Below, piece by piece: positions 1 through 9,026 of a stretch of DNA of 64,000 nucleotides; the stretch's first letter is position 1, and every line of letters begins with the position of its first letter. The stretch is taken from NCBI GenBank assembly GCA_964569385.1, contig CAZMUM010000016.1, positions 1 to 64,000 of the forward strand. Direction: 5' to 3'. This stretch comes from JAADHX01 sp964569385 (lineage in GTDB: Bacteria; Actinomycetota; Acidimicrobiia; Acidimicrobiales; Poriferisodalaceae). The notes under the pieces are model-generated. The model was not told the DNA's origin and made no database searches. It saw only the letters and a list, made by a program, of their open reading frames with translations. The position numbers and the translations under genes are program-made.

Positions 1-48
1 ACCAGCGCCGATCCCAGCCCGAGCCGCATAGTCGCGCACTCCACATAT

Positions 49-105
49 TGGCCCCTATGCGGAGTTCCACATAGGGGCCAAAAGCGCGGTCCCCACCGCG
101 CTTTT
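49..105. terminator. Double hairpin downstream of the acyl-CoA dehydrogenase gene
   Basis: Two adjacent inverted repeats. The first has 11-bp perfect arms (49-59 and 70-80) and continues with one mismatch to a 2-base loop. The second has perfect 11-bp arms AAAAGCGCGGT / ACCGCGCTTTT (80-90 and 95-105) around four C. Between it and the stop codon of the minus-strand gene lies GGGCACAGGTTGCGG, which recurs beside the hairpins at 33025 and 46676. The position right after a stop codon and the A/T ends of the second stem fit an intrinsic terminator. The remaining bases 1-48 show no gene. Confidence 0.6.
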
Positions 106-129
106 GGGCACAGGTTGCGGGTTTGGGGC

Positions 130-1383
130 TTAGCTCTGTGGCGGTTTGGGCTCTTTGGGGAGGCCTAGGACGCGTTCGCCGACGATGTTGCGTTGAACTT
201 CGGCGGTGCCGCCCCAAATTGTTTCGGAGCGGCTGAAGAAGAAGGCGGCCTGCATTGCCGATACGGGGTACTGCTCGGTGGCTTCGCGGCGTCCGACTCC
301 GGGAATCGATGCTGCGTCGTCTGAGCCAGTCAGAATCTGCCCTAGTGGCCCTTCTATGTCGAGGTAGAGCTCCATGACTGTGCGGTGGTACTCGGACCAG
401 TTCATCTTGTTCATGGCGCCCATGGCTGCGGCGTTGCGGGTGCCATTAAGAACGTCGGCTAGCGATCGAAGACCGTTGATGCGCATGATCTCGACCTTGC
501 TGTGAGCCCAGGCCAGCCGCTGCCTGATGAGTGGATCGTCGATCTTGCCGTTGGTTCTGGCCACGTCGACGATGGCATCGAGCTCGCGTTCGAAGCGGCG
601 ATGACCCGTGGTGGCCGAGGTGCCGCGCTCGAACCCGAGCGTGGTCATAGCCACCTTCCAGCCGTTGTTGACACCACCAACCACGGAGTCTTTAGGACAG
701 CGTGCATCGGTAAAGAACACTTCGTTGAATTCTTCTGAGCTGTCGACCTGTTTGATGGGCCGAATCTCGACGCCAGGTTGATTCATAGGCACAAGCATGT
801 AGCTGATGCCCGCATGTTTGGCGACTGTCGAATCGGTGCGGGTCAGCAAGAAGCAATAGTCGGATCCCTTTGCCTGGGTGGTCCACACCTTCTGGCCGTT
901 GATGATCCATTCGTCGCCGTCGAGTTCGGCCTTGCACTGAAGGCTTGCTAGGTCCGAACCGGAGCCTGGTTCGGAGAACCCCTGACACCAGCCCGTGTTG
1001 CCGCTCAAGATGCCAGGCAGAAACTGCTTCTTTTGTTCCTCGGTGCCCCATTGGAGAATGGTTGGGCCAACAAGTGTGTCGCCGAAGAAGTCGCCGCGCA
1101 TCGGCGCGCCGGCTCGATCGAACTCTTCGGACAAGACGACTGCCTGCATGGTGCCGAGACCTTTGCCGCCGTATTCGGTGGGCCACGAAGCACAGATCCA
1201 ACCGCCCTCGAACAGTCGGAGAGGCCAGTCCTTGTTGAACTGCTCGCGTTCTTCTCCAACCAGTTCGAAGTCGTGGTCGCGTTCTCCATCGGCCCCGAAC
1301 CAACCTTGGGGAAGATTTTCCCCAAGCCACCTCCGGATGTCTGCTCTGAACTGTTCTGCTTCGGCGGGATAGGTCAAGTCCAT
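130..1383 (-). CDS. Acyl-CoA dehydrogenase
   Basis: A 417-residue protein with the acyl-CoA dehydrogenase fold, expected to oxidise an acyl-CoA at the alpha-beta bond using FAD and to pass electrons to electron-transfer flavoprotein in the cytoplasm. Visible signatures are the mid-domain FAD/substrate motif QGFSEPGSGSD near residue 135, the GWKVAMTTLGFERG segment that opens the C-terminal helical domain, and the C-terminal IWGGTAEVQRNIVGERVLG motif near residue 390. Length is normal for the family. The ATG start gives the usual N-terminal helix and has no competing upstream start. The substrate cannot be read from sequence. An ETF pair lies at 20-22 kb. Confidence 0.93.
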   Translation of the reverse strand: MDLTYPAEAEQFRADIRRWLGENLPQGWFGADGERDHDFELVGEEREQFNKDWPLRLFEGGWICASWPTEYGGKGLGTMQAVVLSEEFDRAGAPMRGDFFGDTLVGPTILQWGTEEQKKQFLPGILSGNTGWCQGFSEPGSGSDLASLQCKAELDGDEWIINGQKVWTTQAKGSDYCFLLTRTDSTVAKHAGISYMLVPMNQPGVEIRPIKQVDSSEEFNEVFFTDARCPKDSVVGGVNNGWKVAMTTLGFERGTSATTGHRRFERELDAIVDVARTNGKIDDPLIRQRLAWAHSKVEIMRINGLRSLADVLNGTRNAAAMGAMNKMNWSEYHRTVMELYLDIEGPLGQILTGSDDAASIPGVGRREATEQYPVSAMQAAFFFSRSETIWGGTAEVQRNIVGERVLGLPKEPKPPQS

Positions 1384-1448
1384 GACGCCCTATGTTACCG
1401 GTGGGTAACTAGCGGATTCAAAACCGACTGTCGGAAGCCCGAATACGG

Positions 1449-2477
1449 CTACTCGCCCGAAATCCGAAGGTCGATCTCCATAACCATGTCCAATGATTCG
1501 CCCCCTGAGCAGATGGCAATGGTCCCCGAAGCCAGAACCCGAGACTCGATCGGCATCGGCTCGGTCACATCGCCGTACAACGTTCCCGAACCGGAAATGG
1601 TGCCGAGCATGGTGACCACCAAACCCTCGCTCAACACTGAACCATCCATGACTTGTTCATAGGTAACGTCGGCCCGGTACCGGCCGCCATCGATCTCAAC
1701 CACCTCGTAGAACGTGACGATTGTTGAGTCGAGCCCCTGAACTGGAACCACCACAGAGGTGGACCAGACGGCACCGACACCAAGTGGTACCGACGGAAGT
1801 GGTACCGAAAAGGCGCCGGCGACATCGGCCCCTAGACCAAGTTGGTCGACCAACGCCGGGTCGGTTCCATCAGGCACCGACACCTCAACCGAATCGGTGA
1901 CACCAGACGCATCCACCGAAGCGGTGACGCTGACACCGTTGATGCCGGCGATCACCTCACCGAATGAGGCTGAGACAAGTGGGTCGACGCCATCGTCTGG
2001 CCGAACGATCGGCAGGCCATAAGTCGAGACCGCCGTAATCGTGCCCGTAGGCGTGACGTCCACGACTTCGACCACCATCGGCAACTCGGCGACGGGTATT
2101 CGCGTCGAAGGCGGCGCGCCAGGGCCCACAAATGAGATCTGTTGATCGAGCACGAGCGTCCCCGACCAGGTCTCGCCGACCGAAGGTCTAGGCGTGAACA
2201 GCAAAGTGTTCGAGCCCTCGCCGAGCGAAAGCACCGACAAGACTTCGCCGCCATTGGCGGCGGCACCTGCAGGCGCCGCCGAAGTTGGGGCTCGAGTTGA
2301 TGGCGGAGGCGCAGAGGTCGGTGTAGTCGCCGCGCCACTCGTGGTATTGGCGTCCGCGTTGACTTCGCTTACGTCACCACTGACAACCGGCGACGTGTCG
2401 CTTCGGCCCCCACACGCGCCAACCGCCAGTACCAAGGCCAGCACGACTGCAAGGTTTCTTCGGTTCTTGCACCGCAC
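1449..2477 (-). CDS. Lipoprotein of unknown function
   Basis: A 342-residue exported lipoprotein. The GTG start at 2477 is chosen because AAGGAG (2484-2489 on the plus strand) sits just upstream and the product then begins with a positive n-region, a hydrophobic stretch and the lipobox LAVGAC at about residues 15-20. A longer reading to 2537 is open but would bury the signal peptide. A Ser/Thr/Pro-rich linker (about residues 25-75) follows the acylated Cys, then a beta-rich domain with no motif I recognise. It lies 65 bases upstream of the acyl-CoA dehydrogenase on the same strand and is divergent from the FrhB-like gene. Confidence 0.8.
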   Translation of the reverse strand: MRCKNRRNLAVVLALVLAVGACGGRSDTSPVVSGDVSEVNADANTTSGAATTPTSAPPPSTRAPTSAAPAGAAANGGEVLSVLSLGEGSNTLLFTPRPSVGETWSGTLVLDQQISFVGPGAPPSTRIPVAELPMVVEVVDVTPTGTITAVSTYGLPIVRPDDGVDPLVSASFGEVIAGINGVSVTASVDASGVTDSVEVSVPDGTDPALVDQLGLGADVAGAFSVPLPSVPLGVGAVWSTSVVVPVQGLDSTIVTFYEVVEIDGGRYRADVTYEQVMDGSVLSEGLVVTMLGTISGSGTLYGDVTEPMPIESRVLASGTIAICSGGESLDMVMEIDLRISGE

Positions 2478-2596
2478 GTGGAACTCCTTGCTAGGCCACC
2501 AAGAAGCGCCCGACACGGCCATCGCAAGTGACATCAACTATGTCACACCCGATCGCGCAGTCTCCAGTGAGGGTTGCCGCGACCTAAGGTAAGTCC

Positions 2597-3781
2597 ATGG
2601 CCGTGACCGAGACCGATGCCCCAGACCACGCTGCTACGCCGCCGAAGCGCGAGCGCTGGACCCATCAATGGAAAGAGCTGTACAGCGAGGTCATCACAAC
2701 TGGCCTTTGTACTGGCTGCTCGGGATGCGTGATCTCTTGTCCTCACGACGTGATCGGCTACAACCACGAACAGGGCGGGTTCAAACCGTTTCATATCGAA
2801 GAAGAACTCGGCCTCGATAACTGCATTCACGGCGAGAAGGGCTGCACCAGCTGCACCAGAGCGTGCCCGCGCTTTCGAACATGGGAAACTGAAGCCGACG
2901 ACTTTATGTTCGGCAAAACACGAACCGCCGACGATCCAGCGGGTCTATACAAAGACATCATCCTCACCAGAGCCAGCGACGACTTCGTACACGAGACCGG
3001 CCAAGACGGAGGTCTTGTCTCGGCGATCCTTATCTGGGCGCTCGACCACGGTTACATTGATGCCGCCCTCACCTCATATGTGGGCGAAGGCGACGGCAGC
3101 CAATGGACTGCATCGCCTGGCGTCGCGTTCAACAAAGAAGATGTGTTGCGCGGTGCAGGTAGCCGCTACACCTACTCGGCCAATCCATTGGCGTTCGAGG
3201 CTGCCATCGAATCCGGTGCTCGCAAGATCGCGCTAGTGGGCATGAGTTGCCAGAGTTCGATCGTGCCCGTCATGAAGAGCCGCAAGGTCGGCAAAGTAGG
3301 CAACCGATTTGCGCTGAATATCGGCTTGTTGTGTTCGAAGAGTTTCGATGAAGCCATATTTGAGGAGCTCTTCGAACTGAAATATGGGCTCGACCGAAGC
3401 ACCATCAAGAAGACCAACATCAAAGGCGTGTTTCAGATCTGGACCCACGACGGCGGCTACCACGAAATCAACCTCAAGGAATGCCACGCCTGGACCCGCG
3501 AGGGGTGCAACTACTGCCCCGATTTCGCGGCCGAACACGCCGACATTTCGACCGGCGGAATCGGCAAGTTCAACGACTGGACACTCACGATTGTTCGCAC
3601 CGATCTCGGCCGCGAGATCATCATCAAGATGCTCGAGGACGGATCGTTAATCGGACGCCCTGGCGACGATGACCCAGGCGCTATCGCTCTGATGCACAAG
3701 CTGGCTCAGAAGAGTCGCGCCCGTTGGCCTGACTTCGCATTGGACAAACCCGCGCTACTTCCCGACCCAGTACCGAAGTAG
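2597..3781 (+). CDS. Coenzyme F420 hydrogenase/dehydrogenase beta-subunit (FrhB) family protein
   Basis: A 394-residue FrhB/FdhB-type iron-sulfur flavoprotein. Residues 38-48 carry the ferredoxin-like pattern C-x2-C-x2-C-x3-CP, and a second cluster of cysteines lies at 76, 83, 86 and 90. The rest matches the FrhB N- and C-terminal domains (GQDGGLVSAILIWALDHG near residue 135, and a GMSCQSSIVPVMKS segment). Members of the family pass electrons between FAD, FeS centres and F420 or another acceptor. No hydrogenase or formate dehydrogenase subunit is nearby, so the partner and substrate are unknown. The ATG start follows CCTAAGGTAAG, a plausible ribosome binding site. Confidence 0.85.
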   Translation: MAVTETDAPDHAATPPKRERWTHQWKELYSEVITTGLCTGCSGCVISCPHDVIGYNHEQGGFKPFHIEEELGLDNCIHGEKGCTSCTRACPRFRTWETEADDFMFGKTRTADDPAGLYKDIILTRASDDFVHETGQDGGLVSAILIWALDHGYIDAALTSYVGEGDGSQWTASPGVAFNKEDVLRGAGSRYTYSANPLAFEAAIESGARKIALVGMSCQSSIVPVMKSRKVGKVGNRFALNIGLLCSKSFDEAIFEELFELKYGLDRSTIKKTNIKGVFQIWTHDGGYHEINLKECHAWTREGCNYCPDFAAEHADISTGGIGKFNDWTLTIVRTDLGREIIIKMLEDGSLIGRPGDDDPGAIALMHKLAQKSRARWPDFALDKPALLPDPVPK

Positions 3782-3789
3782 CGCAACCG

Positions 3790-4449
3790 CTACAGGCAGC
3801 GAGCAACCAGGTCGGCCATCGACGGTTCTATCTCCCCGTCGACCGTCGCGGCGTAGTCCTCGACCAGATCAACAGGCACGATTATCGAGGCTCGATCGAC
3901 GGCGCACTGGCATGCACTATCGGTGCGCCCGACAACCCCGGCACAAGCGGCCTCGAGCCTGACACGCTGAAGATCTCCAATCGAGGGAACCTCGGCCCCT
4001 CGACAACCAGCTAGTGCGTCCACAATCGCCGGCGGAAGGTCTTGTTCGGCGACAATTCGATCTTCGAACTCCTCCCACTGATCGTCAGCAATCGCTCTTG
4101 AGATCTCTGACAGTCCGCAGCGACACGCCCCTGCCGTTGATGCATCGTCGATACACGTGTCGAGGAAAGCCACCGATCGAAACAGGTCGGGCCGCAACAG
4201 CTCGGTCGTTGTGGTCGTGGCGGCCGTCGTGACCGGTGCAGTTGTGGCCGGTGCGGTTGAGGCCGTCGGGGCTTCGGTTACTACCTCGGTCGTAGATACC
4301 GAAACGGGAACAGACGAGCCGACTGACCCAGAAGCATCGGCATTGAGCCGAGGGCTGCTCCCGCTACAGGCGGTCAGAACCGCAAGCGTGACGAGCATTG
4401 AAAGTCCGAAACTTCGACTCGGCGTCGCGGGTTCAGCCAGTAGACGCAC
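3790..4449 (-). CDS. Cysteine-rich lipoprotein with two CxC repeats
   Basis: A predicted lipoprotein of about 219 residues: signal peptide ending LAVLTAC, a long Thr/Ala linker, then two tandem units of about 55 residues. Each unit has a Cys, a CxC pair (CRC in the first, CQC in the second) and a closing Cys about 36 residues later (ALAGC and LVARC). The pattern suggests disulfide-bonded repeats outside the cell. Start choice is weak: GTG at 4449 gives the best signal peptide, GTG at 4497 is an alternative, and neither has a clear ribosome binding site. It converges on the FrhB-like gene with 8 bases between stop codons. Function unknown. Confidence 0.7.
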   Translation of the reverse strand: MRLLAEPATPSRSFGLSMLVTLAVLTACSGSSPRLNADASGSVGSSVPVSVSTTEVVTEAPTASTAPATTAPVTTAATTTTTELLRPDLFRSVAFLDTCIDDASTAGACRCGLSEISRAIADDQWEEFEDRIVAEQDLPPAIVDALAGCRGAEVPSIGDLQRVRLEAACAGVVGRTDSACQCAVDRASIIVPVDLVEDYAATVDGEIEPSMADLVARCL

Positions 4450-4599
4450 GGGGTGTTCGTCCGGGACTACCTTCGGCTCTCGGTTCGCTGAGCTCACGCG
4501 CCCGCTCGGACTAGTGGGGCCTCGCCTACCGGCTCGCCCTCTTAACCTTAGTAAGTTGTGGTTCACGATGTACCTCAATACCAACTGACGATTGGCCCT

Positions 4600-5649
4600 A
4601 TGACTTCTGAGCACGAGGATGCCACGACACCTCTCCCAGATCTGCCCATCCAGCCACAAGATGTCGATTGGCCGACAACTGCCTGGCCAGCGGCCGACCC
4701 GAGCGTCGTCGATGCTGGTTCTCTAACCGACGCAGTCGGCGCCGTATTCGCTTGTTCTGACCCTTCGGTAATCCGCACTGATGCCCTCGTGGTTATCCAG
4801 GCCGGCCAGGTCGTTGTCGAGCGTTATGGCACCGATGTCACCGCGCAGACGACGCTGCCGTCATGGTCGATGGCCAAGTCGTTCACCGCTGTTCTGTACG
4901 CCATGGCTGGGCTCGATCCCTCGTTGCCTGCAAATGTTCCTGAGTGGGCCGACGACGATCGCGGCGCCATCACCGGCGAGGATCTGCTGCGCATGTTGTC
5001 AGGACTCCAATGGTCAGAGATCTATGAGGCCGACCAACCAAGCGACGTGGTGACAATGTTGTTCGGCGACGGTCAGGGCGATACTGCTCACTTCGCGGCG
5101 TCTAAGCCGTTGACATCACCTCCCGGAACGACATTCGAATACAGCAGCGGTACCACCAACATCGTCAGCCGGATGGTCGCCGACCGACTAGGGCACCTTG
5201 GCGAAGCCGAAGCTATGGCCGATGCCATGCGGGCGCGACTATTCGGGCCGATCGGAATGACATCGGCTACTCCGAAGTTCGACGCTGGCGGCACGTTCAT
5301 TGGTTCATCGTTTTGTTATGCAACCGCACTCGATTTCGCTCGTTTCGGGCTGCTATGTCTACGTGGTGGTCGCTGGAACGAATCGCAGCTGGTACCCGAG
5401 GGGTGGATCGACTGGTGTCGTACCCCAACAGCCATCTCGCGGGCCGAGGGCGAGATCACCCACGGTGCCCACTTTTGGTGTCTCGAAGACCAGTACGGCA
5501 CGTTCGGTTGCCACGGTTACGAAGGTCAGTACATCTGGATGAGCCCAGCCCTCGACCTGGTGGTGGTGCGGTCGGGGTTCCGTAACGAACAAAACAAGGA
5601 CACGGTGCTAGACGATCTGCGATCAGTTATGAGCTGCTTCGCGCAATGA
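4600..5649 (+). CDS. Serine hydrolase, beta-lactamase class C family
   Basis: A 349-residue protein of the class C beta-lactamase/penicillin-binding-protein-like esterase family. The nucleophile motif SxxK is SMAK at residues 90-93, followed by the SGTTN segment in the place of the YxN loop, and HGAHFW near the end corresponds to the third motif region. No signal peptide is visible, so a cytoplasmic esterase or amidase is more likely than a true beta-lactamase. The ATG at 4600 is preferred; an in-frame GTG at 4558 would add 14 residues. Its stop overlaps the next start as ATGA, so the two genes are translationally coupled. Confidence 0.85.
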   Translation: MTSEHEDATTPLPDLPIQPQDVDWPTTAWPAADPSVVDAGSLTDAVGAVFACSDPSVIRTDALVVIQAGQVVVERYGTDVTAQTTLPSWSMAKSFTAVLYAMAGLDPSLPANVPEWADDDRGAITGEDLLRMLSGLQWSEIYEADQPSDVVTMLFGDGQGDTAHFAASKPLTSPPGTTFEYSSGTTNIVSRMVADRLGHLGEAEAMADAMRARLFGPIGMTSATPKFDAGGTFIGSSFCYATALDFARFGLLCLRGGRWNESQLVPEGWIDWCRTPTAISRAEGEITHGAHFWCLEDQYGTFGCHGYEGQYIWMSPALDLVVVRSGFRNEQNKDTVLDDLRSVMSCFAQ

Positions 5650-7157
5650 CAGCACCGCACAATGCGATCCCCTCCGATGTCAACTTATTCCGAAGCTTGG
5701 CGCGCACCGTCAACTACGACACCCACCCTGGGTTCGGCAGTGACAGCCGACCACTGCTGATAGTCCCGGACGGACCAACGCTCAGCTATGGCGATGTGTT
5801 CGGCAGATCCGCTTGTTTTGCGTCGGTGCTTCTCGGTCGCGGCGTTCAAGAAGGCGATCGCGTAATCGCCCAGGTTTCGAAGAGCACCGACACGATCGCC
5901 CTCTACCTTGCGTGTCTTCAAGTCGGTGCGATTCAGATTCCTCTGAACACGGCCTACACAGCAGCCGAGGTCGAGTACTTCATCAACGACTCCGAACCAT
6001 CCCTCGTAGTCACCGACTCAGTCACCGCTATTGGCGACAAGGTCTGCGTGCCAATGCCCGAGCTGTGTTCGGAGGCCGACGCGGCCGCTCCGACCGAACA
6101 CATCACCAGACGCGGCGGTTCAGACATCGCAATGATGCTCTATACGTCTGGCACCACCGGGCGGTCGAAGGGCGCGATGTTGTCTCACCAGTGCATCGCC
6201 GCGAACGGGTTTGGTCTTGCCGACCGGTGGGCTTTTGTAGCCGATGATGTCTTGCTCCACATCTTGCCAATATTTCACGTGCACGGACTCTTCATTGCCA
6301 TGCACCCGGCCATGCTCAGCGGCTGTTCTGTGCATTTCGCGAGCCACTACAACAGCGATCAGGTCATTGATCTTCTGCCCAAGAGCACAGCCATGATGGG
6401 GGTGCCAACGCACTACTCAAGACTGCTTGAGAACCCTCGGTTCGATGCCAACGTGTGCAAGTCCATGCGGCTTTTCACGTCGGGTTCGGCGCCAATGACC
6501 GAACAGCTCCACACCGAGTTCGAGGCTCGTAGCGGGCACAGAATTGTCGAGCGGTACGGCATGACCGAAACTGGCATCATCACTACCAACCCATACGACG
6601 GCGACCGAGTCGAAGGCACCGTCGGGTTCGCGTTGCCCCATACCGAAGTACGGGTGCGGGTCGACGACAGACGAGATGCCGAGCCCGGTGAGGTCGGCGT
6701 TGTCGAGATGCGCGGCCCTGGCTGCATGGAGGGTTACTGGAACCAGCCAGATGCGACAGCCGCCGAGTCTCGGGCAGGAGGCTGGTTCGTCACCGGTGAT
6801 GTCGGCCATGTTGACGAGGATGGCCGGCTGACTTTGGAGGGTCGTTCTGGAGACATGATCATCTCAGGTGGGCTCAACATCTATCCCAGAGAAGTCGAGC
6901 TTGTCATCGATCGTGTTGAGGGCGTCAACGAGTCGGCTGTGGTAGCCGCACCACACCCAGACTTCGGTGAGGCTGTGGTAGCCATCGTTGCCGGGACACC
7001 TGACGATGTCGCCCTCCAAGCCGCACTCCATCAGCATCTCGCCAGGTTCAAACACCCACGGCTCGTCGCTGTTGTCGACGCCCTGCCACGCAACGCCATG
7101 GGTAAGGTTCAGAAGAATCTGTTGCGCGACCAGTACCAGCACACGTTCGATACCTGA
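5646..7157 (+). CDS. Acyl-CoA synthetase, malonyl-CoA synthetase (MatB)-like
   Basis: A 503-residue adenylate-forming enzyme that should activate a carboxylate with ATP and CoA. Motif A3 is YTSGTTGRSKG at residues 166-176, motif A5 is ERYGMTETG near 300, the hinge TGDVGHVDEDGR near 385, and the catalytic Lys lies in PRNAMGKVQKN near 490. The FHVHGL segment, GVPTHYSRLL and the C-terminal PRN-MGK-QKN signature resemble malonyl- or methylmalonyl-CoA synthetases more than long-chain FadD enzymes; that substrate call is inference. It starts inside the ATGA overlap with the serine hydrolase, implying a shared transcript and possibly a linked ester/acid pathway. Confidence 0.87.
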   Translation: MTAPHNAIPSDVNLFRSLARTVNYDTHPGFGSDSRPLLIVPDGPTLSYGDVFGRSACFASVLLGRGVQEGDRVIAQVSKSTDTIALYLACLQVGAIQIPLNTAYTAAEVEYFINDSEPSLVVTDSVTAIGDKVCVPMPELCSEADAAAPTEHITRRGGSDIAMMLYTSGTTGRSKGAMLSHQCIAANGFGLADRWAFVADDVLLHILPIFHVHGLFIAMHPAMLSGCSVHFASHYNSDQVIDLLPKSTAMMGVPTHYSRLLENPRFDANVCKSMRLFTSGSAPMTEQLHTEFEARSGHRIVERYGMTETGIITTNPYDGDRVEGTVGFALPHTEVRVRVDDRRDAEPGEVGVVEMRGPGCMEGYWNQPDATAAESRAGGWFVTGDVGHVDEDGRLTLEGRSGDMIISGGLNIYPREVELVIDRVEGVNESAVVAAPHPDFGEAVVAIVAGTPDDVALQAALHQHLARFKHPRLVAVVDALPRNAMGKVQKNLLRDQYQHTFDT

Positions 7158-7158
7158 T

Positions 7159-7824
7159 TCACCAGGTACTCAACTCGGCCGCGCGAGCGAACACCGCGTC
7201 GAGCATTGGTTCGGTTAGTCGACCAGTGAAGGTGTTCTGTTGGCTCGGGTGAAACGAGCAGATCACAGTTCGACCGTCACCAAGATCGGCTTCGACCCCG
7301 TGACCGAACTTGGGTCTTGGCCGCAAACCCACCAATGACGACGCCACCCCGTAGCCAAATTGGCCAAGGGCAACGAACACCTTGACCTTGGTGAGCAGTT
7401 CGATCTCTCGCTCGATGAAGGGCCGACACTCGTCTCGCTCTTGCACCGTCGGTTTGTTCTGGGGCGGAGCGCACCGAACCGCTGCCGTCACCCACGCTCC
7501 CTTGAGTTCGAGACCATCGTCGATATCGGTCGCTTCTGGCTGATTGGCAAACCCGGTGCGGTACATCGACGCGAACAAGAAGTCACCGGATCGATCCCCA
7601 GTGAAGACCCGGCCCGTACGGTTAGCGCCGTGAGCAGCTGGCGCTAAGCCGACCACAAGAACCGACGCTTCTGGGTCGCCGAATCCTGGAACCGGTTTCC
7701 CCCAGTAGGTGTCGGATCGATAGGACGCTCGTTTTTCGGCGGCAACCCGCTCGCACCATTCGATGAGTCGAGGGCATTTGCGGCACGACGAAATCTCTTC
7801 GGCCAATAGATCGAGCTCGGTCAC
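7159..7824 (-). CDS. Uracil-DNA glycosylase, family 5 (UdgB)
   Basis: A 221-residue iron-sulfur uracil-DNA glycosylase for removal of deaminated bases. Four cysteines at 14, 17, 118 and 133 have the spacing of the 4Fe-4S ligands of families 4 and 5. Motif 1, GLAPAAHGANRTGRVF near residue 59, has the Ala-for-acidic change typical of family 5, and motif 2 is HPSQQNTFTG near the end. The GTG at 7824 puts the start just before the first Cys; a longer open frame runs back over the divergent phosphatase gene and is discounted. No ribosome binding site is visible, so a leaderless message is possible. Confidence 0.9.
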   Translation of the reverse strand: MTELDLLAEEISSCRKCPRLIEWCERVAAEKRASYRSDTYWGKPVPGFGDPEASVLVVGLAPAAHGANRTGRVFTGDRSGDFLFASMYRTGFANQPEATDIDDGLELKGAWVTAAVRCAPPQNKPTVQERDECRPFIEREIELLTKVKVFVALGQFGYGVASSLVGLRPRPKFGHGVEADLGDGRTVICSFHPSQQNTFTGRLTEPMLDAVFARAAELSTW

Positions 7825-7866
7825 ACACGCACGGTATCGGGACAGCGCCGGTAGCTTGTCGGTTTC

Positions 7867-8520
7867 ATGGCATCTCGAAAGCGTCCGACCACGAAGCCGA
7901 CCCTGGTCATCTTCGTTCGGCACGGGAAAACCCCAACCACTGGGGCCGAGTTGCCAGGACGCACTCCGGGGCTTCATCTGGCCGAGCTGGGCCAGCAGCA
8001 GGCCCAAATGGCAGCGGACCGTATTGAAGCGTTAGGCCGCCGGGTTACCGCGGTGTACGCCTCACCCCTCGAACGAACACGCGAAACCGCGGCCCCAATC
8101 GCCAAAAGCCTCGGTCTGAAGGTGCGGCGAAACAAGGGCCTGCTCGAACTCAACGTAGGCGATTGGACGGGTCGTAAACTCAAGGACCTTTACAAGCTTC
8201 CGGAGTGGGAAACGGTCCAGAAGTTCCCAAGCGGATTCACGTTCCCTGGCGGAGAATCGTTCTCGGCTATGCAAACCCGCATCAACGACACCGTTGGTCA
8301 GCTTGTAAACAAACACCCAGGCGAAGCCATCGTCTGCGTGTCGCACGCCGACCCCATCAGGGCACTCATCGCGTCGGCCATGGGTACCCACCTCGACCTC
8401 TTCCAACGCATTGTTGTTGCGCCGTGTTCGATATCGGCGGTGTCATACGGACAAGTTGGCCCAACCGTCTTGACGGTTAACTCGATCGGTGGCCCACTAT
8501 CCGACCTTGCGCCGGCTTAA
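7867..8520 (+). CDS. Histidine phosphatase, MSMEG_4193-type putative phosphomutase
   Basis: A 217-residue member of the histidine phosphatase superfamily. The catalytic RHG is at residues 18-20 (VIFVRHGKT), the second His is in VSHADPIRALIA near residue 150, and the GDWTGRKLKDL loop carries the usual acidic region. Together with the next two genes it forms the conserved actinobacterial trio phosphomutase, DUF3090 and SCO1664-type protein, usually close to mycothiol biosynthesis gene mshC. Substrate unknown. It is divergent from the uracil-DNA glycosylase gene with 42 bases between starts and is the first gene of a three-gene operon. Confidence 0.88.
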   Translation: MASRKRPTTKPTLVIFVRHGKTPTTGAELPGRTPGLHLAELGQQQAQMAADRIEALGRRVTAVYASPLERTRETAAPIAKSLGLKVRRNKGLLELNVGDWTGRKLKDLYKLPEWETVQKFPSGFTFPGGESFSAMQTRINDTVGQLVNKHPGEAIVCVSHADPIRALIASAMGTHLDLFQRIVVAPCSISAVSYGQVGPTVLTVNSIGGPLSDLAPA

Positions 8521-8541
8521 CCGGCCAGCAGGAGTACCTAC

Positions 8542-9018
8542 GTGAGTGAATCGTTCGAACTGCTCGACCCAACCAACGTTGTCGCCGGCACCGTTGGCGA
8601 GCCTGGCGACCGCATCTTCTTCTTACAGGCCCAGGACCTCACCACGCTGGTCACACTCAAGCTCGAGAAGGGCCAGATCCATGCTCTGGCTAGCGGCATC
8701 TCAAGCGTCCTCGAAGACACCGACGACTCCAGCGATCCGATCCGACCAACCGACATGGTCGAGCCGGTCATGGCGGCCTGGACCGTTTCTGGTCTCGGGC
8801 TTGGCATCGACCCAGAGGGCGGACGGGTCGTGATTGTGGCCGAAGAACTTGTCGACGATCTCGACTCCGACGATGCCGATGACGATGAGCGCAACGAGGG
8901 CGCCACAGCACGTTTCCATATGAGTTATGGCGCCGCCCGAGGTTTCGCTGCTTACGCTCTGTCGCTGATCGACTACGGCCGCGACTTCGGACGTCAGAAC
9001 GGCCACCGCCCCCACTGA
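8542..9018 (+). CDS. DUF3090 family protein
   Basis: A 158-residue protein of the actinobacterial DUF3090 family (SFELLDPTNVVAGTVGEPG at the N-terminus, FFLQAQD-TLVTLKLEKGQ, and the acidic stretch before RFHMSYGAARGFAAYAL). The GTG start is preceded by AGGAG at 8529-8533. Function is unknown; invariant pairing with the neighbouring SCO1664-type protein suggests they act together. An acidic run of about 12 Asp/Glu residues lies near residue 110. Middle gene of the 7867-9824 operon, 21 bases after the phosphomutase. Confidence 0.88.
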   Translation: MSESFELLDPTNVVAGTVGEPGDRIFFLQAQDLTTLVTLKLEKGQIHALASGISSVLEDTDDSSDPIRPTDMVEPVMAAWTVSGLGLGIDPEGGRVVIVAEELVDDLDSDDADDDERNEGATARFHMSYGAARGFAAYALSLIDYGRDFGRQNGHRPH

Positions 9019-9026
9019 GGCCGGCG

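Noticed and set aside
692..1330. Long frames overlapping the acyl-CoA dehydrogenase gene on both strands
   Set aside because: Shadow frames of a well-supported gene, as expected at high GC.
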